A DNA stretch of 64,000 nucleotides. It comes from Otis tarda (Eukaryota > Chordata > Aves > Otidiformes > Otididae). Below the pieces are notes generated by a model that searched no databases, was not told where the DNA came from, and saw only the letters and a list, made by a program, of their open reading frames with translations. Location: contig CM048553.1 of the NCBI GenBank assembly GCA_026413225.1, positions 25,172,501 through 25,236,500 of the forward strand, in the 5' to 3' direction. Every line of letters begins with the position of its first letter. The stretch's first letter is position 1. The position numbers were made by a program, and so were the translations under genes. Shown one piece after another: positions 1 through 12,900 of the stretch.

Positions 1-3000
1 AATTATTTTAGTTTTGTGACTGATGCTTTTACAGTGAGTATTTACTTTTCATTATATCGATGAAAGTAATTAGTATATTCTAAGCAGCTTATTTTTATTT
101 ATTGTTAATTGATCGTGAAAGTTTATTTTAACTTCATAACTTTGTGGCTGAGACCTTTACAATACCAGTAACAGAGTTATATTTTGTCTCAGACACATAC
201 ACACATTTTTGATTAATATGAATTATTCAAATATGGATTTATCGCTGATGAGCATATCTGTTTTTTTTAAAGTTAATAAAATTGTAATCTGTTTACACTT
301 TTTCCCACGGTATCAAATATAAATATTGACATTTTTTTCTGGCTATTCTGTAGAGGTACTTTGCAAGCATTCAAGCTTGTCTGCTTTGTGATGTCTGTTG
401 TGTGCTTACCTAATTATATACTGTTCCTGTACATGCCAAGGATTTGTAGGTGACTTGACAATTATTTTTAAATATTCAGGAACTGCATACTTTAAAAAAT
501 ATTGCAGAATAGAAAAAATAATACAAAACTAATTCCAGGCAGAAAAGATTTTTAACCTTTCCTCTTAATCGGTTGTGTTGTGCATACAGACATGTACCCA
601 TCTCTTAAAATAAACTTAAAAGAGTGAGAGAAACCTGGCAGAATCTTCAAAGTAACTATTTGAGACCTGTCTGAACACACACTTTCAGACCTGAAGCACC
701 GTTTGAGTCTTTTCAGGCAAGGCGTATAGTGGGTGTATTAATTCAAATTCCACCTGCTGGTGTTATGTATAGGTAAATAACGCAGGCCACTCCCCTGAGC
801 TCTTTCGGTTGGGAGATACTAACAGGAAGCTTTTAAACTAGCAGAGTTGGAGGAAGTTCTTTGTGTTGAATTAACTCTCAGAACAAGAATGAAGGCAAAT
901 TATGACATATCTGTATTTCTCTTTTATTTGCCGTAGTGGAGGTGGAAAATCAGTTTTAGTTTCTGTTCTGCTAGCTTGCTTGTCTGCTGCACCTTACTTG
1001 TGCAGTTAAAACAAAATTATGCTTCCTTGCCTTGGAAATTACCTGCCAGCTGCTATTGGAAGATTTCTGTTGCTTTTTCATGTGCAACTTCTCTAAGAAG
1101 GATTTTTGGGAGAGACCATACCAAGTTTTCTTGCACCTCTCTCTGTTTTGGATTACTCTACTCCTGAATTACTCTGCTTGAGAAGATGATCTGAGGCTTC
1201 CTGCTGATTCTGAGTAGGTTTGTCACCGAGAGTGCTGATGTACGTCTTCAAACTGTTAAATGTACATGTTCTGTTACAAATACCTATTAGAAATTTCTAA
1301 AACTGGGCTAGCTAGTGCAAAATACCTGTGTGACAGTTGAGAAGACAGCAACAGCACTACTTTTTGGAATGGATTCTTACCGCACCTACTGGGCATCTAA
1401 TCTGTTTAGTGGTTTGTGGACTGAAGGGCAAGAAGAAGATACATATGAGGTTGAATCTCGTGTGCCTTTGCCGTATCCTTTTCCTTTCACTGAACACTTG
1501 GATGAGAATAATTCTGTAGTTGTAAATACTTCAATTTTTCACTTCAACCACAAAAAAAACGGGCACATTTTAAAAGTTGTCTCTAAAATCTCCTTGCCTA
1601 TACCTCCCTATTCAGTAAGTATAAAAGTTTTAAAAATAAATTATAATGTAAACCAGCTTAAACATAAACTTGTCTCTGTTGTTAAAGTTATTATGTACCG
1701 CTGGCAGACTTTTTTCCTAGGCAGTTTTTAATAAGCACTGAAAAAGCTTTAATTATACAATTCTCTCTGTTAATTTCTAACAAAAGAAATGTAGCAGACG
1801 CAGAGATATATTGAATTACAGAGATCTGTTTTTAAAGCACTTCAAAGTTACCTATTACATTACAATTTTCTCACTGTGAGTAATTTATGTTGTGGGTGGG
1901 GGCTGCAGTCAGTTAAAACTGTTCCTTTATAGCTTTCATGCACTAACTAGTAACGTTAACTAGCACAAGCCTGCTAATGGCTTCCAGTGATCCCATGAAG
2001 AAATTTTTGTCCTTGAAAAATCATGTTCTTGCTTGTGCTTCTTTTTGATTTTGTCCTCTGATATTTTTAATAATACCCTGAGTTGTTATTACTGAAAAGA
2101 GCTAGAGAATAATTTTTATTCTGAGTTTTAGTTGGAGTTTTTGATGCATTTAAGTAAGCCATTTTTATGGTTGTCTGTGTACAGTAAACCTATCATACAT
2201 TTCCATGTATCTGCGATGGGTCTTTCATTAAGCACTTCAAAATGTAAGACTGAAGTAAGGATACTCTGTGATTCTTAAAATATCTCAAACTGGTGCAGAT
2301 ATTGAGCTGCAGTATTTATACCTTTCTTTAATTCTTGTCAGAATAAATAGTTCATGGTAGTGATGTCCATCTAAAAAGGAATGCTGTAGAAAAGAAATCA
2401 AGTATTTAAATTCAGTGTATCATAAAAGAGGATGTATAGATTATTCAGACATTCATTTCAAAATATAATTTTTATAAGTGTTTAATTTTGTTTGCAATGT
2501 TCTATGAAATGTTCCCAACACGTTTTTCTGAGATTTTAAAGCAAGTTAATTTCCTACTCATTAATTTAGCTGAAGATGGTGAGAAAACATTTCTTTTTGA
2601 AGAAATTGAGAGAAAGAATATGTTTCTAGAAACTGTAGGAAAGCTACAGATGTTACTATCTTAGAAGTATCTGCCAATGTCCATAATATTAAAGAAAAAA
2701 GGAAAAAAAAAAAGAGAAAAACAGGAAATGTGTATTACATCTTTTTCTGAAGTTGTTCTTATTCAAAATCAGTTGTCTTATTTTGAATACAAGCCACACG
2801 AAGAACTTATGCCTGGTTCAGGTCTGACAGTTTGTATGTGTGTCCCTCGAAGGGATGAATGTAGGCTGTAAATGTTAACAGTTGAGAAGTAGAGATCTTC
2901 TTGGTAACTGATTCCAGTTTGTTATTATCATAGATGAACATTTTATGTAATCAAAATTTCTAACATTAGACTAATGTTCCTTCTTTACTATTTTTCTTCT

Positions 3001-3747
3001 GTAATTCTCACTTTAATTCTTTTTGAAGTGATCACTTTGAGTGTGTCTAAAATGGGCAGTAAGAATACAATTTTAGCATTTCAGTCCTGGTTTTCCAGTA
3101 GTTTGGTTAGTGACGTAGTGAGATTGCTGTACATCTGTGGTCATACACTTCAAATATTAACCCGTTAGACAAGCACAGAAGAATTAAAAAATCGTTAATA
3201 ATTCTATTAGGTGGACACAGTTGGAAGAAGCATTGCTTTACTGCCTTGTTGATTGAAAAATGTGGTGTATTAAAAATTCATGTTTTCCTGCTGTTCTCAT
3301 TTATCTTAATCTGAAGGAGAAAAAGAGACGAAACACCACTTGTGTCAATTTATATCAAAACTTCTACCAGGTTTATGCAATGCTTTTTAGGCATTCTAAG
3401 TATAGCTTACTTGTATTTAATACAAAACTCATATGTTAATAAAGGTGAATCTAGTGTAAACTCATAAACCAGGAGTTACCGGAACAAAGACACGGATTTA
3501 GCCAGGTGGCTCGCTGAGTTCATTATACGGACAAAGCCTATTTACTTAGACTTTTGTACCGAGTCAGTCTTCCTATTGTGGCCTGCGAATGTGCATTTAG
3601 TAAAGATCTTACTAAATGTCCAATAAAATTAAGTGAGATTTCTCATCAAATTGTAATGCAACTGTTAATTAAATAGGAATAACAGAGTAGTTGTTTATCA
3701 GAAAAGCTTTGGTTTATCTGACTTCTGTAATTTTTTTCCTATGGTAG
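1..3747. other. AKAP9: AKAP9 upstream intron sequence
   Basis: AT-rich sequence 5' of the first recognised exon. I recognise no AKAP9 coiled-coil exon here. It contains one unusually long open stretch (1315-1614) ending at a consensus donor, described separately. No repeat family was recognised. Confidence 0.6.
1315..1614 (+). other. candidate cassette or alternative first exon in AKAP9 intron (unproven)
   Basis: The reading frame is open from 1312 to 1731 and is not coiled coil. It includes GQEEDTYEVESRVPLPYPFP and KISLPIPPYS, and then meets a consensus donor gtaagt at 1615. From 1315 to the donor is exactly 100 codons. The splice would be phase 0, matching the phase-0 start of the next AKAP9 exon at 3748. 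An internal ATG at 1369 has G at -3 and +4. The upstream AG (1310-1314) has a poor pyrimidine tract, so an alternative first exon fits better than a cassette exon. I do not recognise the peptide. It may be chance. Confidence 0.3.
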
Positions 3748-3910
3748 CTTGAACATGCTAAAATTACTCAGACAGAACTCATGCGAGAGTCCTTCAAAAA
3801 GCAACAAGAGGCCACAGAATTTGTCAAGTATCAGGAAGAACTACAAGAACGTCTTAATGAAGAAATCAAAGCCAGAGAGCAGTTGGCTTTGGAGCTTAGT
3901 AAAGCTGAAG
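3748..3910 (+). CDS. AKAP9: AKAP9 exon 1 of window
   Basis: 54 codons plus one base. It opens [16 protein letters not shown] after the acceptor atggtag and ends KAE|G before the donor gtgagt. This is coiled coil and matches AKAP9 closely. Confidence 0.95.
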
Positions 3911-6900
3911 GTGAGTAGTGTCTTTGGTTGTTGAACTTTGCACTCTCTTGCCTGTTAATTGGATAAAGAAATTGCAATTTAGATTAAATTTTTTGCAAAT
4001 TTTAGAATGTTATCAGTGTTCTGGATAGTTATGGACCATATGACCTCGAGAGACCCTTTCCAATGTCAACCACTCTGATTCTGTTTCCCAACTTTGTCCC
4101 ATTTGTTATTGTGGGATTTATTAAAAATAATAGGTTGGATATGTGTTGTTATTCTCAAAATTAATTTATTTCATCATAACGTGTCTGTTTGTGCAGACTG
4201 TTGTTAAGTATTAACAACTTAGAATCACAGAATCATAAGCAGTTGAGGCTAGGAGGCACTTCTGGAGATCATCTCTTCCAGTCCCCTGCTCAAAGCATGG
4301 TCAGGTAGAGCAGGTTGCCTGTGACTGTGTCCAGTCAAGTTTGGAACGTCCACAGCCTCTCTGGGCAACCTGTTCCTGTATTTGACCACTTTCAAAGAGG
4401 GGAAAGAAAAAAAAAAAATCCAAATTTTTTTTATAATGTTGAATTGAAGTTTCCAATGTTTCAGTTTGTGCCTGCTCCCTCTTGACCTTGATCAATCATG
4501 GATAAAAAAGGTAAAATTTTCACTCCAAATTTGATTATATGGTGATGATATGTTTCAGTTTGCACTCTGTTTGAAGTGATCTTTTCAAGTGCATTTGCAA
4601 CTGCAGTAAGGAAGCAATTAAAAATTGTAGAGTGTTGCAATAAGGGAAATCTAATATTCTTTTCTGACATTAGGAGAATATGTCCAAATCTGGCAGATGT
4701 TTAATTTGTTCTTTAGAAATAGCTTTATTGTAGCTGAATGTTCTGTTTCCACCTAGCATTTCTACCATTAGCTGTTTGTAATTAGCATCTAGAAAAGATG
4801 CAAAAAACATCTACCCTATAGGTAGGATCTTTGTAGTAGTAAGCAGAGAGATATTTCGGTTAGTTCTCGGTAGACTTCTCTGTTTCAAAGTGGAAGCACA
4901 GAGTTAGTTTCATAGCCAAATACTATTCCTGGAGAATGCTACCCTGCCAGCCTTCCTCTTCTTTTTCCATAGAGAGATAATCCACCGTGAGTTCACACAC
5001 TATTATTAGCTGGGACACACATAACCTGAAAAGAAGTGCAGGTTTCGGAGCCATGTGTCTAAAATGTGGTGTGAGGGACAGTTGGTAGCCTGACAATTCA
5101 CACAGCATAAATGCTGTGTGTTATGGCTGCAGCATTTCAATAGCTTTAACAAAACTAGAAAGTGGGAAAATTTATTTCAGAGGGAATAGATTCAAATCTG
5201 AAATAGACATTATTTCTTTTTTTAAGATTAACTTAGGATTGGAAGAACATATACATTGTGTATAGAACACATCTTAACATGTAAAGAAGGTTAAATCTTC
5301 CACCAAAATATAGATGACCTAAGAATTTATATTCTTGCATAGGAGTAAAAAAACTGTTTAGTATTAATGAATTTCAGAACCTAGACAGCTTTTATTCCTG
5401 TTGCTGCTTTCCTTGGAGGATAATATTTTGTCTTGTTAGAATTTTTATTCACAAATCTTCAAGAATAAAGTAAAATAGACTGATACATTAGGACAAAGCA
5501 GAGAGGTTAGTGTTAAGTTTTGTTTAAACATAGGAATCTGTCATAATATCAGAGCTGTTTGCATAGGTTTAATCCTACAAGTAGCATTTAAAAAATAATA
5601 CTAGAGGTAATTTTGTTTATTAAAATATTTCTATTGTTATGATCCTACCTCTGTTGCTTTGCTTTCTATGTCTGTATTTTTTGGCTTGGTCAAGTTCTCC
5701 ACTAAGAACTACGAGCTTGCCTTTTCATTTACGATAAATACATTTCCATTTCCGCAGGACTCTGTTGCAAAGAGTGCATGCATAATTGTATTTGAAGATG
5801 ACATCCCACAGAACGAGATCTGCTTATTATCCATTTTTTATTTTGATACTTTATTATTGTTTTTATCTTGTTACTGCCAGACAAGCAAAAAATCTAAAAT
5901 TAACTGTGTTCTGCTCTTGAGCAATGCGCTTCTGTTATAAAGTTTGCTTTTGCAAACAAGCTAATAGCAGCAAAGAAACTGCAAACTCTTACTAGAAGCC
6001 AGTTTGTAGATGATGGAATCGCCTGTATGTAAATGAAGGCAGAATTTACCCATAAAATTTTATTAAATGCTTGAAATGTTCTATCATTATAGAGATATAA
6101 CAGATGAGTGAAGTGTGTATTTTTTTTGCTAGTGAAGAAAGTATATTAAACACTAAAATCTAGTGAGAGCTATGAAGCTATGTTTTGCACTCTCAGGATT
6201 TTATCTGATAATGTTTTATTTGGGGGAAAAAAAAAACTTGGAAGCCTATAAAGTGGAAAGAATCTGCAAAAATGTTTAACTGGAATAGCAACGTCAGTTT
6301 ATAAGACTTGACAGGCTGGCTGTGTTGATTTGGTTCATGAACAGTTCTGGAATATGAGAGACAGAATTTGAGGTTAGTTTTAGCTCTTCAATACATTGCA
6401 CAATTGAGCTTTTAAGTTAGGTGCAGATTTATGTCACATGTAGAGATTTAATTTATTTCAGTTTTTACAAGAATTCAGATAATTTGTCACTCTTTCTGCT
6501 TTAATGCTTTATAGCTCATGAATTAAATAAATCTACTTTCATCCTTTTTCCTGGGAACTTCTGAAATTAATGCACTTACAAATGACAGGTAACTTTTTTT
6601 TTGGTGTTGATATAAGGAAACAAAAATGCTGTAGAACTCTTTTTATTTAATTTCTTCTGCTCATTGAACTGAGTTGTGAGCGTACTCTGACAAAGCCAAA
6701 CTACGTTCTCTTACCAAATTCCTTAGATAGATATCAGAACAATGTCTTAGTTCATTATACATCTGATGGTACTCTGTCTTCTTTGGAGATAAAATGCGTC
6801 ATTTTTGATCATTTCTTTCTTATCACAAGAACTGCTGCGGCTGAGACATTTTCAAACCTCTAGTGTTTTAGTGGTGTCAGATAGGATTTATCTAATGTGA

Positions 6901-9900
6901 TAGAAAAGCAAAAGCCAATTTGTTCATTGAACTCTGACAACTTACATTACGTCTCTTAAAAAAAAAAAGAAAAAAAGGATATTAAAAAAAAGGCAGGAGT
7001 AAATACCTCAACGCATGATCTTAGCAGATGTTTTCTTTGTTGTTCATATATTTTTGGTGGGTGTGTGCACTCCATTTAACCTGGGAATGCCCTCTGAAAT
7101 TCCAGTCTGTTAAGTACTCATTGTGAGCAGCATCTGATACAGTTTTTGAAATGCTGTTGATGATGTTTCTAGTTCAGTACCTTTTGTTTCAACAGCCAGC
7201 CCCTCTATGTGGCTGTGTTCTCTGGGAATCCAAGTCTGGAAAAAAAGATTGGTCAGCAGTGCATGACTCATACACACGAGGACCAGACCTGTGTTTCTCA
7301 GACCATATACTCAAAGACCACTGTTACTTAGTTTCCTTCTTGATAGCTTTCCTCTGGTATGGAACTAAGTGCTTACAGAGGTTTTACTTTGTGTATGTTG
7401 ATAACAAATGGAAACATCTTTAGTTTTCATATATTCTCAAGCCAGGGTAAAATCCATTTGAATACTAGCTCAAGACTATAGCTGTATCCTGGTAAAGAAC
7501 TTTCACACTGAAAATAGTTTGAAAGTGAAAAAATACTGCTTAGATTCTGTGGGTTTAGTAAGAAGAAACCTGTGTGATAGGTGTGTGTGTCCAGCTGAGA
7601 GAGTTTATACGTTGTGTGACTGATGTCCCATCTGTCTTTTGGAACCATCAGTATCAAACAGGACAGAACACACCTTACCATGGAAATCTGGGATACCTTT
7701 TTAATACCTTCTGTCACTCAGTAAAGATTTCTTTTGTGTTCTGTGATTAGATGTTTCTGAAAGGACTGATGTGAATTTTCTGAAGACAACACCATTACAG
7801 GATCTCTGTTTAGTTTGTATAGCCCTCAAGGAAATTCACTGTTTTTTCCTAAGTCTTTAGCTTTGTGCTCACTTCTGCATCATTCCAAGATGATGCCATT
7901 TCTTACAGCATAGGATCAGTCATAAAGCTAAAACAGAGCGCCCTCTCAGATTCCTATATAGACTACTTCACTATGAACCATTTTTTAAAAGCATACAAGA
8001 TGTATTCTCAAGGTAGTGCCCCAAATTCTCTGCTAAAAAGATCATTAATTGTTCTGTGCTACTTCAAAAATTGCACATAAATAGGAAATTGTTTCTTAGA
8101 TATCAGCTGTTACAGGGCTTTTTGGAATGATTCAAGTGCTAAATGTGGACACCTACGGCCAGTTTTGGTGGCTTATCATGTTGGAGGCCTCTATATTACA
8201 CCTGACCTACAGGAGACTCGTGATCTTACAGAAGGTGTGGTTTGAGATCAGACAAATGTCTTGAGGTACCTAAAATGGCACCTGGCACCTGAATTTATTT
8301 GAAATTTCTTATTACTCCTCTGTTTATTACACACTTACTTTTCCTTGGCTTTGGAGTTCCTGTTTGCTCCAGAGGTCTTGCATGAGAAAAAATTAAGAGC
8401 TATATTTGGTCTTTGGCTATCCTTCCTGTAATTTGTTCATCATGGAAGAATAGCAAGGACAGGAGCAGAATTTGTCAGATGCTGAGTATCTAACATGCAC
8501 GTGCATTCATGTGAGAATACTACAGTGACTTCACCATGCAAAAAAATTCAAATTGTTCTTTATTGTCTATTAAATCTGCCCCAAAATTTATGTTCTACAG
8601 GCCTCATTGATGGCTATGCAGATGAAAAAGCATTTCTGGAAAAACAGCTCCAGGAAAAAATAGATGTAATTGACCACCTTGAGCAAGAGCTACTGTGTAC
8701 AGGTAACAAATTGCAGGAGTTAGAGGCTGAACAGCAGCAGATCCAGGAAGAAAAGGAGTTACTCTCCAGACAGAAGGATGCCATGAGAGCAGATGCGGGG
8801 CCAGTAGAGCAGCGTATGTATTCCTCACGATCTTTCTATAAGATTTTCTTACACTTGCAAATAAAATAATAAGTAATCTTGGTGGATGTTTTTTCCCCCT
8901 CTTTGTAATCATTAATAAAAACGTGATAGGACAAAATGTAATATTTTCGTACCTGATGCCTAATGTTAGCATGATAACTTTTCTTGATATTGGAACAAAA
9001 AAAATGACTGATTTTCAGAAGTGTTGAGCAATCACAAGTGTTCTTTAAGCCATCAAAAGCTTGATACCTCTGAAAATTGGCTTTTATTTATATTATTGCT
9101 GGAGACAGAATATCTTGATTTTGGCACCTATGGATAAAAATGCTGGTCTAAATACTTTCCAGACAGAGTTTTAGAGGGACAAGCAAGCATACCTGCCAGA
9201 ACATGATTGAACTACAAATGATGGCTGTACTTATTTTAGACACAGAGTATTCACTTTTCTAACAAATTCCTCTTTTGAGGAAGAATGGAACAAAAGTTTC
9301 GTGATAAGGAAAGCCTGTTATCTACCAGTAATGAAGACTTTCAGCACTGATGGTGAAAATTCTAGATAAATACCATGTCAGTGTAATCTAACTAACTGCT
9401 TACTCAAAAAAAAGTATTTACCTTCATTAAGTAAATGTGTCTTTTAATTCTTCCTTAAAGTAATAAATTAATATTTTGTGTTTGAAAGGGGAAAGAAAAT
9501 TAGAACAGTGGTCTTTAAGAAGTACTGATCTTCCAAGGATTGCAGTGCTTACATTGTAAATGGCAGAATGAAATTACCATTTTAATTAATTTCTAAAAGT
9601 TTATGGCAATTTATGATGTTGCTATTTTTATAAATGATACATCTCGGTGTGTATTTGCAATTTCCTGCATCCACTTTGTGCAACAATGAAGTTTTAAGAA
9701 CAACCTGTTGCTTCCTACTGTATAGTAAAGAAGATCCTTGTCTGTGACTCCAGTTTAGATATTTGTTATATGTTTTAATTTTCTAAATATTTTCAAGTTA
9801 TTTACCTGTATAATGACTGTAAGGATAAAGAATTCTAAAAATATGTGTAGGTACTTATATCATACATACCAAAATAACTTACCACATTCCCTAAGTTATC

Positions 9901-12900
9901 TCAACAACTTTGTCATTAAATGCCACATCTATCTTTGGCTTCATTTTCTCTTACATCGTTGCACCACAAGAAAACTATAGCTGGCATGTGAATTACTTTG
10001 CTTCTTTTTTTGTTTTCTCTCTCTCTATTCTCCTAGGCCTAGTAGATGCTGCAGTCGATGCAGCTCCCCAAGCAGGTGTGTTTGTATGTTGCATGGCCAA
10101 TCTGTAATTGGGTGGAAGACTTAACACGTACTGACGTTGTTAATCAGGATTATTGGGCTTTTGGCTTACTGACATTACTTGTAATTCTTACTGGCCTGCA
10201 GCTTTGATGTTGTATTTCATACTCAGTTTTACATTTCGCTAACAACATTTCTTACCATTTCTAAGCATAATAAGCAAACTCATTAATAACCATCATCTTA
10301 TTCACCTATGAATTACAGATACTTAGATGGTATTGGAGGGATATTTTTGCAGCCTTTTTTTTTTCTTTTTATTTCCAAATACAGTTGAGTCATTCATTAT
10401 GATAACTAAACACTGTGCTATATTTATATATAATGGTTACCTGGAAGTGAGAATTTGTTAAATATGATGTAAGATGATGGTACTTAAAGGATCTTTCTTC
10501 TGTAGTGAAAGTAAATGGTATTGTTTCTATCTAAATATCAATCATGTTTTAAAGATTCTCCAAATGTAATTGCACTTTACAGTTTGGATTTTACCTCAAG
10601 GGATTCATATGGTTGGTTAATATGTACTTCAATGGGCTGTGGCTTAAGAGTCTTAATAGAGTGGTTTGGGGCTTTACTATATATGCTTGCCAGCCTTTTC
10701 ATGAGGACTCAAAATTGGGCATCCATGCAGTCACTGATTTTACAAAGCTCCAGTTACAGGTCAGTAATTTCCATCTCTGTCTGCCCGGCAACCTCACTAA
10801 GTCTTTCAATATTTCCTTCAAATTATTTATATGTATCATACAAATGATGAAGAGTGGGAGTGGATTGATTTTACTGATGCTGGGGATGAGAAGAGGGTTG
10901 GGTTTTCTGTACTTCGTTGTTAAGCCCTGTGCTGACTCTAGCTGTAGTTTGAACCTGTGCATTTTCTTTTCTTTTCAGTTATACAAAGAACTTGTAATTT
11001 ATATGAAACTTAAACAGGGAAGTGATCTGATACAACTTCACTAACAGTCCTCTGAAGACTATCTAAAGGATAGTAATTTTAATATAAATTTGCTTTAGTG
11101 TTTATCTTGATTATTTCTCAGAAGAAAATATATTTTCTAAAAAAGAAAAATAGTAAAAACCCAAACCAGTTCACATCCTTCTGCAGAGTACAGCATGGAT
11201 ACCCTGGGGAGTGGTTTTGGTTCATAACATTACTAACTATTTGTATCTAAAAGAGGCGTGTAATGCTTTTATTATAACCAGAATTGCTGGAGGAAACAGA
11301 AAAGCTAATGAAAGAAAAAATTGAAGTACAGCGTCAAGCTGAAAAAGAGTATGATGACCTTCAGAAGCAAGTGAAAGTCTTGGAAATAGACTTGGAAGAA
11401 CAGGTTAATCGTTTCATAGAGCTAGAGCAAGAAAAAAATGCAGAACTAATGGACTTAAGGCAGCAAAACCAGGCTTTGGAGAAGCAACTTGAGAAAACAA
11501 GAAAATTTCTAGATGTAAGTACAGTAAAAGGCTAGTTTCATGGAGGTGGGTGGGTACTGTATTGTGATTTGGTTCAGCAGGAAATGCCAGGTTTTTCAGA
11601 TTCTGAGCAAAAATAAGCACATGATGGTAACAGCGTTATAGGTTCCAACCCGGTAATTTAATTAATGTTTTAGAAGTTGAAAATTTATTTGAGGTGCTTG
11701 CTTTTGCCTGCCCTGTATTTCTAAGTGTAACATGGTAGGCTTCTTAAATGTTTAAAATAATTAGAAACTTCTAAAATTAATGATGAAATATAAATTTTTG
11801 TGATCTTAATTTTTAACAGTTTGTGGAATTTCTGTGTTTTTCAGTGAAGTCTTTTGGAATTAAGTAGTCACCTTTATTTGTACTTAGAAATTGAAAGCAT
11901 AATTTCTCTAAGTTTATTTTATAGACTTCCCTCATAGTGTCTGATAATGTACCTCCAGATATTAAGCTATACCATCCAGCCAGTTATATTCTATGTGTAT
12001 TCACACTGGCAGCTGCCTCTGTTGTACCCAACTTCTTCCTACGTCAGGATGTCTCTGCAATTTTGGTTTAGGCTCATTTTCATCAAACACCATCTTCCCT
12101 GCTTCTTCTTTTCCTGTTTTATTCCTGTTAAGTGTCCTATGCTGCTGTTGGGAGAAAACTATTATTTCTGTGCCTTCTCAACTAGCTCTCTAGCTGACAG
12201 CAGTAGGGTGGAATGATTTTTTACATAATAAATATAACAGCCTGTGGCACCTTCTCTGCATTATCTATGACTAAGCAGGATTAAAGGAGATTGTTCAAGT
12301 TTACTTCTTAGTACAAATGGTTTTGCTTTTTTTCATTTTCTACAGTTACAAGATTGTTTTTCTCACTTAAACTAGTGTGTCATAATAGGATGAAGTTCAG
12401 AAGTTAAAATTCCTGTTAAACATCCTATAGTTATAAACACATTATGGTTTGGGATTGTCAATAGTGTGAACTGGAGAGTTATGGACTACTGAGATGAGTA
12501 GCTGTTTGTAATAGCAGCATTAGAATTCTGCTGTTTGCTTTAAACAGCAGGTGAGTTTTTAAAATCTGCAGCTTGTAAAGATTGACGTTTTATTCCAGTT
12601 TCCTGAATTTTTGCAAAAATATTTTGTTGCTAGACAGAAGCATTCCTCTTTGTATCAGATACTTCAGCTAGTTTATTTTAATGCATGTGATGAGGTTTAC
12701 CTATTTTACAAAGTGGCATTTAATGGTGATGGGTGCTTCACTGGATGCTACCAGTTGCACATTATTTCCTATATAAAGGTGCATTTCTTGAATGTCAGAC
12801 TGGGATGTAACAACTGAAACTGATCAAAAGTAAAACCAAAATGCAAAGTTCAAACAAAAGTTCTGTTGACTCCTCATCAATATTAACAGAGAGTTTGTTT

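Noticed and set aside
2571..2664. Open stretch reading EDGEKTFLFEEIERKN...KLQMLLS, preceded by a possible acceptor
   Set aside because: It looks faintly coiled-coil but has no good in-phase donor before the stop near 2661 and no recognised match to AKAP9.
7151..7423. 90-codon open frame in AKAP9 intron
   Set aside because: Hydrophobic, unfamiliar peptide without matching splice sites or conserved motifs. Probably chance.
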